The notes below the pieces were generated by a model that worked only from the letters and a program-made list of their open reading frames with translations, was not told the DNA's origin and did not search any database. A stretch of 64,000 bases of DNA from Pedobacter chitinilyticus (GTDB lineage Bacteria; Bacteroidota; Bacteroidia; Sphingobacteriales; Sphingobacteriaceae). How positions within the stretch are numbered: position 1 is the stretch's first letter; every line of letters begins with the position of its first letter. Both the position numbers and the translations under genes were made by a program. This document shows, piece after piece, positions 9,705 to 19,416 of the stretch. The stretch lies in the NCBI RefSeq assembly GCF_003313385.1, contig NZ_QMHN01000007.1:1-64000 (forward strand). The letters run 5' to 3'.

Positions 9705-9794
9705 TTTTAAAAGTAGTAGGGTTTTATCGTTTATGCAAATAATTTTTAAAATAAACCTGTAATTTATTCAAGACAGCTTAGCTTCAAAACGTAG

Positions 9795-11102
9795 CTAAGG
9801 CTTCCAATTGAGCACTTTTAAGGCAGTAGGTTTCTTTTCGGCATTGCCTTCACCATCCACCTGCTCTACCTCCTGAACAAAAATGCTTAATTGCTTTTTA
9901 GCCAGCCATAGCTCAGTATCATATGATGGTTCCCACTCTCCAACACTTTCTTTGGATAAGTCAAAAACTTCCCATTTATTCAAATCCTTTCCCTGACTTA
10001 ATGCCATAGAAACTTTATTACCTCGTTCTACATCCCTAAAAAGCAAAGCGGCATTGAAAGTTTTATCCTTTTGCCAAACCACCAATTGTGGCCTTGAAAT
10101 TGGGATTTTTTTAGTGCCACCACCACTTAATGTAAATCCATTGGTTCTAAAGTTTAGGCTACTTACCTGCCACTTACCATCTAAATGATAAACCACATGA
10201 TATTGTGGAACAAGCGTGCCTTGTGGACGCCAATAGGTAGCAATAAAAGGATTTCCATCCGCATCCGTAGCCATGGCAGTTTGATTGATCAACTCGCTTT
10301 CTTGGGGAATTTTAAGGGCATACTCGGCATTTTCGAGGGTAATTGGCAGTGTATACTTCTCTCCCGTGGATTTATGCCAAGTAATGCCGCCATCGCTAGA
10401 TTTTGCATAACATAAATCATGGTTACTCGCCACGTTTGGACTTTCTCGCCACACCCACGATATATGGATGACGCCTTTTGCATCAACCGTGGTTTGGGTA
10501 TAGGCATTGCGCTTTCCCTCTCCACTGATCAAATTATTTTGTATTCTTTTCCAAGCTTTGGCTTTGGAGTCGTAAAGGTTAATCATCAGGCTTCCATTGC
10601 CAGATCCACCATCTCTATAAAAAAACAATAGCTTACCGTTGGCCAATTTATAAAACTCTGGATAGCTTACCTTATTTTCCTCTTTGCCAATCATTTTCTC
10701 CTTATTGCCCATTGCTAAGACTTGTGGTGCAACTGATTTAGCATAGTTGAGGTTGTTGTTGTGCTGACCCCAAGCCAAGTGTAAAAAGCCCTTCCCATCA
10801 ACCATGATACTGATGGATTTGTGTGCGTCATTGGCATCTCCTTTGAAAGCCGTCCTCGAGACTTCCCATTGCCAACTGTTAAGTTTTCTCTTTGCCAAAA
10901 CCACATATTGTTCATGATCGTAATAGGCCGTGTATTGATAATCTTTAAAGGTAGTTAACGCATTTTTCCTGAAAATCACCGTGTTTACGGAGTTATTGGC
11001 CCAACCATTTCCTGCAATGGTTTGTTGTTCTATTTTTTGCGCATCAACTTCCCAGGAAAACAAAAACAGTATTAAAAATGAGGTTAGGCTTTTAAATCGC
11101 AT
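9795..11102 (-). CDS. BNR-4 beta-propeller protein, probable GH145/PL42-like
   Basis: Exported protein of 435 aa, signal peptide ending near VDAQ (residue 22). It resembles the BNR_4 seven-bladed propellers. The stretch DAHKSISIMVDGKGFLHLAWGQHNNNLNY (residues 92-120, split here as DAHKSISIMVDGKG and FLHLAWGQHNNNLNY) parallels the histidine-bearing segment of that family. BNR_4 members include ulvan lyases (PL24), GH145 rhamnosidases and PL42 L-rhamnose-alpha-1,4-D-glucuronate lyases. The GH105 gene three genes upstream would accept the unsaturated uronate that a PL42 lyase makes, so removal of rhamnose caps from AGP side chains is the favoured role. Lyase versus hydrolase cannot be told from sequence. 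The gene is 1 bp from the GH51 gene and ends the unit that starts at 19233. Confidence 0.7.
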   Translation of the reverse strand: MRFKSLTSFLILFLFSWEVDAQKIEQQTIAGNGWANNSVNTVIFRKNALTTFKDYQYTAYYDHEQYVVLAKRKLNSWQWEVSRTAFKGDANDAHKSISIMVDGKGFLHLAWGQHNNNLNYAKSVAPQVLAMGNKEKMIGKEENKVSYPEFYKLANGKLLFFYRDGGSGNGSLMINLYDSKAKAWKRIQNNLISGEGKRNAYTQTTVDAKGVIHISWVWRESPNVASNHDLCYAKSSDGGITWHKSTGEKYTLPITLENAEYALKIPQESELINQTAMATDADGNPFIATYWRPQGTLVPQYHVVYHLDGKWQVSSLNFRTNGFTLSGGGTKKIPISRPQLVVWQKDKTFNAALLFRDVERGNKVSMALSQGKDLNKWEVFDLSKESVGEWEPSYDTELWLAKKQLSIFVQEVEQVDGEGNAEKKPTALKVLNWKP

Positions 11103-11103
11103 G

Positions 11104-12660
11104 TTATTTGAGTGATAAGTTGACTATGGCATGTGGAGGTATTTTAACGAGCAACTGACTGCCGTTTTTCGTTGCTTTACTAAATTTCTGCAGCTTGACT
11201 AAGTCTGGCTTTTCGAATGTATTAATGTCGCTTAAATTAGCAGAAGTCAGTAGCTCTCCGCTTACATCATTCCATTTTAAATCTCCCAAATCAGTAGTTA
11301 ATGAGATTTCCTTAGTAGCATCTAGATTTACAATCGAAATATTTACTACCCCGTTGATATCTTTAGAAGCAGAAAAGTTCAAGGCAGGAATTTTCTTACC
11401 ATTCAACGAATAATCTGGCGAAACAAATTTGATATCTAGCAATTCAGCATCCTGATGTACTTTGTACAGATCAAAAACGTGATAAGTTGGGGTCAGCAGC
11501 ATTTTTTCTTTCTCTGTTAATATCAAAGCCTGTAGTACATTCACCGTTTGTGCCAAATTAGCCATCTTCACTCGCTCAGCATGTTTATGGAAAATGTTAA
11601 GTGTACTAGCGGCAATTAAGGCATCTCTTAAGCTATTTTGTTGGTATAAAAAGCCTGGATTTGTACCTGCTTCTACATCTGTCCAAATTCCCCATTCATC
11701 AACCACTAAAGCCACATTCCTTTTGGGATCGTATTTATCCATCACGGCAATGTGTTTAGTTAACAGCTCATCCATACGCAAGGCACGTTCCATGGTATTA
11801 AAATATTCTTGCTCGCTAAAACCAGTTGCAGATCCTTTTTTACCCCAATTTCCTGTGGGAATGGTATAATAATGTAATGATAGTCCCCACATACGGTGGC
11901 CAACGTTTTTCATCATTGTTTCGGTCCAGTTATAGTCAAAATCTGAAGCCCCTGCCGCAATTTTCTTCAACTTTGCATTTCCATAGTCTTTGGCAAAAGT
12001 GGCGTATCGGCGATATTCGTTGCTATAATATTCGGCAGTCATGTTACCGCCACAACCCCAACTCTCGTTACCTACACCCCAAAAGCTCACATGATAGGGT
12101 TTGGCATTGCCATTTCTTTTACGCAGTTCAGTCATTGGACTTAAGCCATCGAAATTGAGATATTCCACCCATTTACTCATCTCGTCGGGCGTACCGCTAC
12201 CTACATTTGCAGAGATATAGGGTTCACAGTTGAGCAACTTGCAGAGTTCTAAAAATTCATGCGTGCCAAAACTATTATCTTCCACTACTCCGCCCCAATT
12301 GGTATTGACCATTTTAGGTCGGTCCTTAGCAGGGCCAATACCGTCTCTCCAATGATATTCGTCGGCAAAACAACCGCCTGGCCAGCGTAAGTTTGGGATT
12401 TTAATCTTCTTTAGCGCTTCTACAATATCCATTCTGATCCTGCCCTGCTTTTGCACATTCAGATTTTTATCCACCCAAAATCCATCATAAATACTTCTGC
12501 CCAAATGTTCGGCAAATTGTCCGTAAATATGGCGACTGATGGTAATATTCGATTTTTTCCCATCCACATACAACGTAGCTTCATTTTGTGCATTCACTTT
12601 GCCATACATGGTGAAAACAATTACAACGCAAGTAATTACCTTATTCATACTTTTCATCAT
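11104..12660 (-). CDS. GH51 alpha-L-arabinofuranosidase (AbfA type)
   Basis: Protein of 518 aa with a signal peptide (about 1-24, ending NAQ). The start at 12660 is followed by two further Met codons, so the exact start is uncertain by a few codons. It is a classic GH51: N-terminal IYGQFAEHLG, NLRWPGGCFADEYHWRDGIGP split over residues 90-110, acid/base E199 in WGVGNESWG and nucleophile E322 in VVDEWGIW, then a C-terminal beta-sandwich. It releases terminal alpha-L-arabinofuranose. It lies 8 bp from the DUF2264 gene and 1 bp from the propeller gene. The second GH51 of the locus (17263-19233) is of a different, longer subtype. Confidence 0.93.
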   Translation of the reverse strand: MMKSMNKVITCVVIVFTMYGKVNAQNEATLYVDGKKSNITISRHIYGQFAEHLGRSIYDGFWVDKNLNVQKQGRIRMDIVEALKKIKIPNLRWPGGCFADEYHWRDGIGPAKDRPKMVNTNWGGVVEDNSFGTHEFLELCKLLNCEPYISANVGSGTPDEMSKWVEYLNFDGLSPMTELRKRNGNAKPYHVSFWGVGNESWGCGGNMTAEYYSNEYRRYATFAKDYGNAKLKKIAAGASDFDYNWTETMMKNVGHRMWGLSLHYYTIPTGNWGKKGSATGFSEQEYFNTMERALRMDELLTKHIAVMDKYDPKRNVALVVDEWGIWTDVEAGTNPGFLYQQNSLRDALIAASTLNIFHKHAERVKMANLAQTVNVLQALILTEKEKMLLTPTYHVFDLYKVHQDAELLDIKFVSPDYSLNGKKIPALNFSASKDINGVVNISIVNLDATKEISLTTDLGDLKWNDVSGELLTSANLSDINTFEKPDLVKLQKFSKATKNGSQLLVKIPPHAIVNLSLK

Positions 12661-12668
12661 TGATGTGG

Positions 12669-13919
12669 CTATCTTAAATCTGCACCGTGATCATTAGGAA
12701 AATCTTCGCCCGACCATACTTTTTGTGCACTCCATTTGGCTGGTGCATTAGCCCAAAAAGCATCTGTTTCTGGTAATCCTAAAGGCAGGAATATGGCTGT
12801 AGCCAAGTACGGACTTCCTTGGTTGTTATAAAAATCGGCTATGTTAGGTTGCGAGCCGTATAACCCAAGTGTGAGCCAGTTGTTTTTATAGGTGGTTGGG
12901 CTTTCGACTGTTTTTTTAATGACCGCAGTAAGTGCGCCACGAACCTGCTCTGGACTTAACTCCTTAGGCAAAGCTTTTCGCCAAGCCATATCGGCCAAAT
13001 GATGAAACGCTGCTCCACGGTAAATCAAAGAACGACCAGTCGCTGGAAAAGTTCCATCGGCATTGATCAGGCGTTCTTGGATAACCGCATAACGCTCATT
13101 TCGTTTCTTTATCTTCTCCGCCATTTGATTATAGGAATTGGTCTTCGTTTTAACTATGTTCATAATGGTAGCCAAATAAGGATGAATTACATAACTGTTA
13201 TAGTAATCAAAAGCATAGGTAGTCCCGTCTTTATACATCCCATCACCCACATACCATTGCTCCAATTGTTGTAAAGCGTAGTCTACCCGCATCACATCCC
13301 ATTCGTAACCAAACTTGGCCAAAAAGGCTTCATTCATGGCCGAAAATAATAGCCAGTTTGAAAATACAGGCTTAAATCGACGTGTAGTTTGGATTGATTT
13401 AACCAATAATGTTTGACTCTTTTGGTCCAGATTTTCCCATAGCCATGGCGCACGTATAAAAGCATAAGCCACAAATGAGGCGTCTACCAATTGCTGTCCG
13501 CCAATATCGTACCTCATAAAATCTCTCGCATTAGAATCTAGGGAGTTTTTGATTCCCTGCAAAGCCCATTGGCGGTACTGATTACGCAAAGCAACTTCCT
13601 CTGCCGACCCCCCTTCTAACTGTAACCAAGGCGCTATGCCGCTTAATACACGACCTAAAACTTCCAAATACTGTACTTTTACCCTATTCGCTTTGTTATC
13701 TACCCTGATGGAAGTTTCTTGGGGCATCAACACCGTCAAGCTGTCTTTGGCTAAACTGTACATCATTGGCCTTACCATTTTGTCCATTTCCTTTAGCCAT
13801 AACTCACGCTCTGTAAGGGCTTTTGACTTTTCTGTACGTTTTTTCTTTTGCGCTGACAGGTTGATACTTATCACCATTAAGAGTGAAAACATTAAGCTAA
13901 ATTTAAAAAGTTGCTTCAT
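12669..13919 (-). CDS. DUF2264 family protein (short form), putative GH154-like uronidase
   Basis: Exported protein of 416 aa, signal peptide ending near LSAQ. It shows the DUF2264 (alpha/alpha)-barrel landmarks: SNWLLFSAMNEAFL, a WYVGDGMYKDGTTYAFDYYN-type aromatic stretch near residue 230, and GRSLIYRGAAFHHLA. From memory, DUF2264-like proteins form the core of CAZy family GH154, which includes exo-beta-glucuronidases acting on arabinogalactan; treat that link as plausible, not proven. A paralogue with the same three motifs but an extra C-terminal domain is at 37753-39768. The gene sits between GH105 and GH51 in one operon. Confidence 0.75.
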   Translation of the reverse strand: MKQLFKFSLMFSLLMVISINLSAQKKKRTEKSKALTERELWLKEMDKMVRPMMYSLAKDSLTVLMPQETSIRVDNKANRVKVQYLEVLGRVLSGIAPWLQLEGGSAEEVALRNQYRQWALQGIKNSLDSNARDFMRYDIGGQQLVDASFVAYAFIRAPWLWENLDQKSQTLLVKSIQTTRRFKPVFSNWLLFSAMNEAFLAKFGYEWDVMRVDYALQQLEQWYVGDGMYKDGTTYAFDYYNSYVIHPYLATIMNIVKTKTNSYNQMAEKIKKRNERYAVIQERLINADGTFPATGRSLIYRGAAFHHLADMAWRKALPKELSPEQVRGALTAVIKKTVESPTTYKNNWLTLGLYGSQPNIADFYNNQGSPYLATAIFLPLGLPETDAFWANAPAKWSAQKVWSGEDFPNDHGADLR

Positions 13920-13928
13920 TGCTGATGA

Positions 13929-15053
13929 TTATTTTTGTTTCTCCAAATACCTGAACATTTCACTGTTAGCTAGTAAGAAGGCACCCACCCCAAAGTTTGC
14001 GGTGGAGTTGGCATTCACCACCTGGCCTGGAATGGCTTTCTCGCCAATGGGCTGTACATAACCCACCTGTCCGTTTTCCTGCAAAGCCGTTTTGGCTAAA
14101 TAATTCCAAGCTTTTAAAGCCGCAGGGAAATAAGTTTTTTCTTTAAGATAGCCATTGTTAATACCCCACAATAAACCGTAGGTAAAAAAGGCGGTACCGC
14201 TGGTTTCTTTGCCTGGTGCATGTTGCGGATCTAGCATACTTCGGGTCCAATAACCTTCTTCTTGCTGACATTTGACAATTGCTTTAGCCATTTTTTTATA
14301 TTTATCGATATACTCTCTTCTATGGGCATCTTTTTGGGGCAAGTCCTTCAATACTTTCGCCAACCCTGCGAAAACCCATCCATCGCCACGAGCCCAAAAA
14401 TCTTTTCCACCATTTGTAGATTTATGCTTAGGGTAAATGTATTTAGCATCACGATAATACAGTCCTGTTTCTTTATCGTACATGATGCTGTTGGCATAGG
14501 CAAAATACTCATACAACTTATCTAAATATTGTTGATTGCCTGTAAGTTTATACATTTTGGTCATTACAGGCATCACCATGTACAAACCATCTACCCACCA
14601 CCAGTAGTCTTTATTTGGCGTACTCATTTGGTACTCCATCACTTCCTTTGCCCTTGCTATTTTTTGTTCATCAGGTTGGAGATGGTACAAATCGATATAG
14701 GTTTGGAAGCAGATTTGATAATCGCCAAACAATACATAGTCATCACTTTCGCCATAGCTGTATTTCCATTTGCTTTTGTCAAACGATTTGGCCCCCATCC
14801 ATTTGTTGTGAATGGCCCACTTTTCTGAATATTGGCGGAAGGCTTCATTTTTTGTAATGCTATAAGCTTCCATGTTACCCGTATGATAAACGGCATGGTC
14901 CCAAAAAGACCTTACTTCGGCTTTATTGTTAGTTTGCCAGTAATTATTCGCCTTGTTAATAATGGCCAATACCTCATCCTTTTTAGGCAACTGTGCATGC
15001 ATACCGATGGTCAATATCAAAAGGCTTAAGGTTATAAAAGCATATTTCTTCAT
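13929..15053 (-). CDS. GH105 unsaturated uronyl hydrolase
   Basis: Exported protein of 374 aa, signal peptide ending near MHAQ (residue 20). It has the GH88/GH105 (alpha/alpha)6 barrel with WWWVDGLYMVMPVM, placing the catalytic Asp at about D155, and FWARGDGWVFAGL around D224. GH105 enzymes hydrate and release delta-4,5-unsaturated uronic acids left by polysaccharide lyases. Here the likely source is a rhamnose-glucuronate lyase acting on AGP caps (see the propeller gene at 9795-11102), since no pectin lyase is in the window. It is 9 bp from the DUF2264 gene and 29 bp from the tandem GH43 gene. Confidence 0.88.
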   Translation of the reverse strand: MKKYAFITLSLLILTIGMHAQLPKKDEVLAIINKANNYWQTNNKAEVRSFWDHAVYHTGNMEAYSITKNEAFRQYSEKWAIHNKWMGAKSFDKSKWKYSYGESDDYVLFGDYQICFQTYIDLYHLQPDEQKIARAKEVMEYQMSTPNKDYWWWVDGLYMVMPVMTKMYKLTGNQQYLDKLYEYFAYANSIMYDKETGLYYRDAKYIYPKHKSTNGGKDFWARGDGWVFAGLAKVLKDLPQKDAHRREYIDKYKKMAKAIVKCQQEEGYWTRSMLDPQHAPGKETSGTAFFTYGLLWGINNGYLKEKTYFPAALKAWNYLAKTALQENGQVGYVQPIGEKAIPGQVVNANSTANFGVGAFLLANSEMFRYLEKQK

Positions 15054-15082
15054 CTCTATATCAATTATTGGTGTGTTTAGTT

Positions 15083-17242
15083 TTACTTCAACTTTTGAAT
15101 ACCTGCTACCGTTGGTACCACTTTCTTAATACTGCCATCACTATTAAATTCCATTTTATCAATACATACCTCACGATTGTATCCAGCAGCATTCCCCATA
15201 GTGATCCCTTTAGGCCTTGTAAAACGATGATAAACAATGTACCACTCGTCTTTACCTGGAACTTGGATCACGCTGTTGTGCCCAGTCCCGAATATGCCAT
15301 TTGCTGCATCTTTAGCTAAAATCAGGTTATTTTCAGGTACCGTTATTTTACCCGTTGGCGAATCGGAATAACCATACCTTACTCGGTAGTTTTCACTACG
15401 GGTATCGTCTTCAGACCATAGAAAGTAATATTTACCATTTCTATAAAAGACTTCCGTACCTTCTCTGAAGGTGGCATCGGGTGTCATTACTTTGATAGAG
15501 TTGGTATCGATTGAAATCATGTCGTCATTTAAAACTGATCCAGCCATGTAACCATTCCCCCAATACAAATAGGCTTTTTGTGTTTGAGGATCTACAAATA
15601 CATCGGGGTCTATTTCTTGTCCACCTCTAATACCAGCAGGCTTCTTTGTAATTAGGGCTTTACCACTGTCTTTAAACGGCCCCGTAGGACTATCGGAAAC
15701 GGCTACTCCTATTTTTTGCGCAGCAGTAAAATAATAGAAGTATTTATACTCACCATTGATTTTACGTTCTGCCATGGTTGGTGCCCAAGCATTTCGTTTG
15801 GCCCAGCTCACGTCTTTGGGCAAGTCTAGCAAGATTCCTTCATCTTTCCAGTTCACTAAATCAGTAGAAGAAAAACTCTTGAAACTGGTGCCGCTCCAAC
15901 TGATATAACCATCACTTGTTGGGTATAAATGATATTTTTTAGTTTTATTGGAATACAATATTTCTGGATCAGCAAAATAACCGTTCAGTACTGGATTGTG
16001 GTTTACACTAGCACTAATGGTATAAATTTGTGGTTTTTGACCAGTAATGTTGATGGTTACTTTCACCGAACCTTTACTAAAATCATAAGGTGCCTTTGGA
16101 GCAATGTTGACATAAGGAATTTGCTGAAAAAGAGGATCTATAGCCTTAAGGTTAGCTCCATTTTTTAAAGGTAAAAAAACGGTCTTTTTAAGGGTATCTA
16201 CCAAGATATTGCGTGTCTTAATTATCTCCGCTTTTGCCGTGCTTAATACTTGAATTGGATGGTACCACTTGGCTAACAAACGCTGTAGTTCCTTTTCATT
16301 GATCGGCAAAACCGTACCATGCCTAGGATGAAAATCCATGGAAACAGCTTCATCTACCACTTTAAAATTTTCCAGATCGCTGCTTTTGGTAAATTGGTAT
16401 TTTCCTTTCATGTACACATCGTACATCAGGATGTAATCATCACTATTGTTGAGCTTAAAAACCGCTGCTCCTTCCACAGCGTCAGTGGTTTGTTGCAAGT
16501 ATTTGTCTTGTTGCACGTATCCCTCGGTTAAACGGTCGGAAACTGCTTGCTTAATGCCATTTCCTTGTCCTTCAGTCTTAAAGAAAAGATGATATTTCCC
16601 TTTATGATAGATAATATCACCATCGATACAGGCACCGTTGCTTGGGCTGAAAAACAATTGCTTGGGCTCACTTTCTAGATCCGTAAAATCCTTATTGGCA
16701 TAAGCATAATAAATCTTATCAGGATCATCACCATGTTTCATCGACCAGTAAATCATGTACTTACCTGCTTGTGGATCGTAAATGGTTTGCGGTGCCCAAA
16801 CTCGTAATAGGTTTTCTTGGTTGGCAAAACGTTTCTGGATATTTACAACGCTAGAACTCCAATTGATCAAGTCTGTTGATTTTAACAAAACCATGGCCCT
16901 ATTGGAACTCCAACCTTTGGCCGAAACCATGTCCGTTACCACCAGGTAAAAGGTTTTTCCATCAGCACCACGTAAAATATGCGGGTCTCTTACCCCTCCC
17001 GTAGAACTGATTTTAGCAGAAGTGATTACGGGTTCATTTCCATTTAATGCGGTGTAGGTATAACCGTCTTTGCTTATCGCAAATCTAATGGCTTCCTCAT
17101 TCGCTGTGTTGCCTGTAAAATAAGTAAACAAGTAGGCTGAATTTCCGCCGCTTTTCTTTTTCTGGGCAAAGCCCGTTGAACTGCAAATACCGCAAACAGC
17201 AAGCACGAAAAGAAAACCTTTAATTACACCTTTGTGATTCAT
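15083..17242 (-). CDS. Tandem GH43 glycosidase with Ig-like linker
   Basis: Exported protein of 719 aa, signal peptide ending near GFAQ (residue 27). The first GH43 propeller (about 35-330) carries GGVRDPHI (D86), IDGD (D207 region) and AVEGAA (E257). A linker of about 80 residues, partly Ig-like, joins it to a second propeller (about 413-715) with FADPEIL (D425), EIDPDVFV (D545) and FREGTEVF (E594). Both triads look intact. It shares the first-domain signature with the protein at 148-2088 but differs in the second domain, which suggests separate linkage preferences on arabinofuranosyl side chains. It lies 20 bp after the GH51 gene. Confidence 0.86.
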   Translation of the reverse strand: MNHKGVIKGFLFVLAVCGICSSTGFAQKKKSGGNSAYLFTYFTGNTANEEAIRFAISKDGYTYTALNGNEPVITSAKISSTGGVRDPHILRGADGKTFYLVVTDMVSAKGWSSNRAMVLLKSTDLINWSSSVVNIQKRFANQENLLRVWAPQTIYDPQAGKYMIYWSMKHGDDPDKIYYAYANKDFTDLESEPKQLFFSPSNGACIDGDIIYHKGKYHLFFKTEGQGNGIKQAVSDRLTEGYVQQDKYLQQTTDAVEGAAVFKLNNSDDYILMYDVYMKGKYQFTKSSDLENFKVVDEAVSMDFHPRHGTVLPINEKELQRLLAKWYHPIQVLSTAKAEIIKTRNILVDTLKKTVFLPLKNGANLKAIDPLFQQIPYVNIAPKAPYDFSKGSVKVTINITGQKPQIYTISASVNHNPVLNGYFADPEILYSNKTKKYHLYPTSDGYISWSGTSFKSFSSTDLVNWKDEGILLDLPKDVSWAKRNAWAPTMAERKINGEYKYFYYFTAAQKIGVAVSDSPTGPFKDSGKALITKKPAGIRGGQEIDPDVFVDPQTQKAYLYWGNGYMAGSVLNDDMISIDTNSIKVMTPDATFREGTEVFYRNGKYYFLWSEDDTRSENYRVRYGYSDSPTGKITVPENNLILAKDAANGIFGTGHNSVIQVPGKDEWYIVYHRFTRPKGITMGNAAGYNREVCIDKMEFNSDGSIKKVVPTVAGIQKLK

Positions 17243-17262
17243 ATTCCTTTTAAAATCTTTAT

Positions 17263-19233
17263 TTATCTATATTTTAACTTAAGCACATTTAATGAATTTG
17301 GAGATAAATTCAAAACCAACTGCTGCTTTTTTACTGAGATATTTTGCTCCTTAGGACTGAAATTTTTAGCCTGTTCAAAAGAGTTTTTCCCCTCAGGGTC
17401 GCCATCGATAATGGTGATGGTTCCTACAGAAATTTTCTTTTTCCCATCAAGAACAATGGTTTGGTTGAGTGTTGTTTTCTCCGTATTTACAATTTTGATG
17501 ATGATCTCTTTTTTGACGGTATCAATTACTGAAGAGGCATACAAACCATCTACGCCACTAATTGCTTTGGCTTCCTTAGTCATTCCTAGCACATGAGTTC
17601 CTTTGTTGGTCGAAAAGAGTTTCTGCACATAGTAATTTGGTGTACCGTAGACATTAAGATTGTTTACCCAAATCAAATCAGGTGCCCATTGCCAACCTTC
17701 ACTATGTGCAAACAGCGGTGCATAAGAAGCCATATTCACCACCTCCGCATTTCTTTCTAAGCCCGTCATAAAAGCGGCTTCGGCTATGGCCGCTTGCCAA
17801 GTATTTTTATCGCTTCCAGTAATTTTATTATGGTTATGTGCTGCAAATTCACCTGCAAAAACCTTGGCTCCTTTTCTATCATAACTATCGTAACGTGAGG
17901 CATTTTTCAGGAACCAATCTGGTGAACGGTAATAATGTTCATCAATGATATCGGCTTTCATGGCACGCAGTTCATTATTTAAATAGTGGAATCTTTCACT
18001 GTCTGGATCTGTTCCCGAGCTGAAAATGAGCTTAATTTCTGGATACTTCTCTTTGATTTTTTGTTGAAAAAGCTTGGCACGCTCAATATACTGCGGTCCC
18101 CAATTTTCATTTCCCACGCCCAAATATTTTAAATGGAAAGGTTTGGGATGACCCATGCTGGCCCTCATTTTTCCCCATTTGCTATTTTCATCGCCATTGG
18201 CAAATTCAATTAAGTCTAATGCATCTTGAATATAAGGTCCTAAATCTTCCAATGGAATCAGTTCGGCCGTATTGTATTGGCAGGCCATTCCACAATTCAA
18301 GATGGGTAAAGCTTGTGCGCCTAAATCTTCCGCTAGCTGGAAATATTCGAAAAAACCGAGCCCAAACGTTTGAAAATAATCAGGCGCTGGTCTATGTCCA
18401 AATTCAACGTTCCAGCGGTTCATGATGAGTTGTCTATTTTCAATGGGACCTATCGTTTTTTTCCATTGGTAGCGGTTGGCCAAATCCATGCCTTCTACAA
18501 TACATCCCCCAGGGAAACGAATGAATCCAGGTTTCATGTCTGCCAGCATTTGCACCATATCGCCTCTTAAGCCACCCTTTCTGCCTTTCCACGTATCGCT
18601 AGGGAATAAGGAAATCATATCGACATCAACCAGACTATTTCCTTCGAACCAGATATTTAGTTTTGCTTTTTCCGCAGTGGCTGTCGACACCAAACTAACT
18701 TCCTGTTGGTGCCAATTCGCATCTGTACTGGCCAACTTTAATAAAGTAGAACCAATGACGGCATTTTTTTCATCAACAAATTCAACATGCAGTAACACAT
18801 TGCCACGATGTTGCCTGTACATTAACGAAAAATCATACTTTAAGCCTTTTTTCACACCAATCCCTCTAAAACCTTCGTTGAGAATGCCCACATCTCCCTT
18901 TGCAGCTTCTTGCACATTCAATCTTAAAAACCTTGGATTAAAGGGGCTCCCTTGCCTATTCAAAATCAAGAGGTCGCCTTCTTTTATTTTTTTCCCTTTG
19001 ATACTCCAACCCATTAAAGGTTTGGCAAATTCAAAGGACCTGTTTTTGATCAATTCGGCATAAATACCGCCATCTGCTCCAAAATTGATATCTTCAAAAA
19101 AAACACCCCACATGGTGGTTTGGATTGGAGCAATAGATTGATCTGTATGGATGTAAATGGATTTGTCCTGCTGGGACAATACGTTAAGAGAAATGATTGA
19201 GAACAGCAAAGCTGCTAGTATCCTTTTGTTCAT
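17263..19233 (-). CDS. GH51 alpha-L-arabinofuranosidase with CBM4-like N-terminal insert
   Basis: The reading frame opens at 19275, but the internal ATG at 19233 gives a clean signal peptide (MNKRILAALLFSIISLNVLS), so I place the start there (656 aa). After WGVFFEDINFGADGG comes a CBM4/9-like beta-sandwich (about residues 65-215), then the GH51 barrel with FIRFPGGCIVEG, acid/base E376 in GVGNENWG and nucleophile E462 in FAGEFAAH, and a C-terminal sheet. It is expected to remove alpha-L-arabinofuranose from branched polymers. It heads the six-gene unit 19233-9795, with an AraR-type operator at 19288-19308 and the galM terminator just upstream. Confidence 0.9.
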   Translation of the reverse strand: MNKRILAALLFSIISLNVLSQQDKSIYIHTDQSIAPIQTTMWGVFFEDINFGADGGIYAELIKNRSFEFAKPLMGWSIKGKKIKEGDLLILNRQGSPFNPRFLRLNVQEAAKGDVGILNEGFRGIGVKKGLKYDFSLMYRQHRGNVLLHVEFVDEKNAVIGSTLLKLASTDANWHQQEVSLVSTATAEKAKLNIWFEGNSLVDVDMISLFPSDTWKGRKGGLRGDMVQMLADMKPGFIRFPGGCIVEGMDLANRYQWKKTIGPIENRQLIMNRWNVEFGHRPAPDYFQTFGLGFFEYFQLAEDLGAQALPILNCGMACQYNTAELIPLEDLGPYIQDALDLIEFANGDENSKWGKMRASMGHPKPFHLKYLGVGNENWGPQYIERAKLFQQKIKEKYPEIKLIFSSGTDPDSERFHYLNNELRAMKADIIDEHYYRSPDWFLKNASRYDSYDRKGAKVFAGEFAAHNHNKITGSDKNTWQAAIAEAAFMTGLERNAEVVNMASYAPLFAHSEGWQWAPDLIWVNNLNVYGTPNYYVQKLFSTNKGTHVLGMTKEAKAISGVDGLYASSVIDTVKKEIIIKIVNTEKTTLNQTIVLDGKKKISVGTITIIDGDPEGKNSFEQAKNFSPKEQNISVKKQQLVLNLSPNSLNVLKLKYR

Positions 19234-19287
19234 TTGGTACGTTACAATTTGGTCTAACCTATTTGGTTTAGCCAAAGTAAGAAAAAA

Positions 19288-19308
19288 TAAACGTCAAATC
19301 AACAATTA
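19288..19308. promoter_or_regulatory. AraR-type operator A, upstream of the GH51 unit
   Basis: The site reads TAAACGT-N7-ACAATTA and lies 54 bp upstream of the chosen GH51 start. The seven-base spacer CAAATCA is identical to that of operator B, making these two sites the most alike in the set. Confidence 0.75.
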
Positions 19309-19341
19309 TTAATAATGATTAATTTATGCCATAGGAATGTT

Positions 19342-19396
19342 GCAAAAAACAAATAGCTTTACCAGCGCATTAAAGTTGCTACTGGAAAAAGCTATT
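19342..19396 (-). terminator. Probable intrinsic terminator of galM
   Basis: Hairpin with arms AATAGCTTTaCCAG (from 19352) and CTGGaAAAAGCTATT (to 19396), with a small bulge. On the minus strand it is followed by a T-rich tract at 19342-19351. It separates galM from the GH51 unit, which then has its own operator. Confidence 0.6.
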
Positions 19397-19416
19397 GCCT
19401 ATCATGATGGGGTATT

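Noticed and set aside
18476..19063. 195-aa antisense frame inside the GH51 gene
   Set aside because: It is opposite a clearly coding sequence and shows no recognisable protein pattern; the same holds for other long antisense frames such as 7804-8211.
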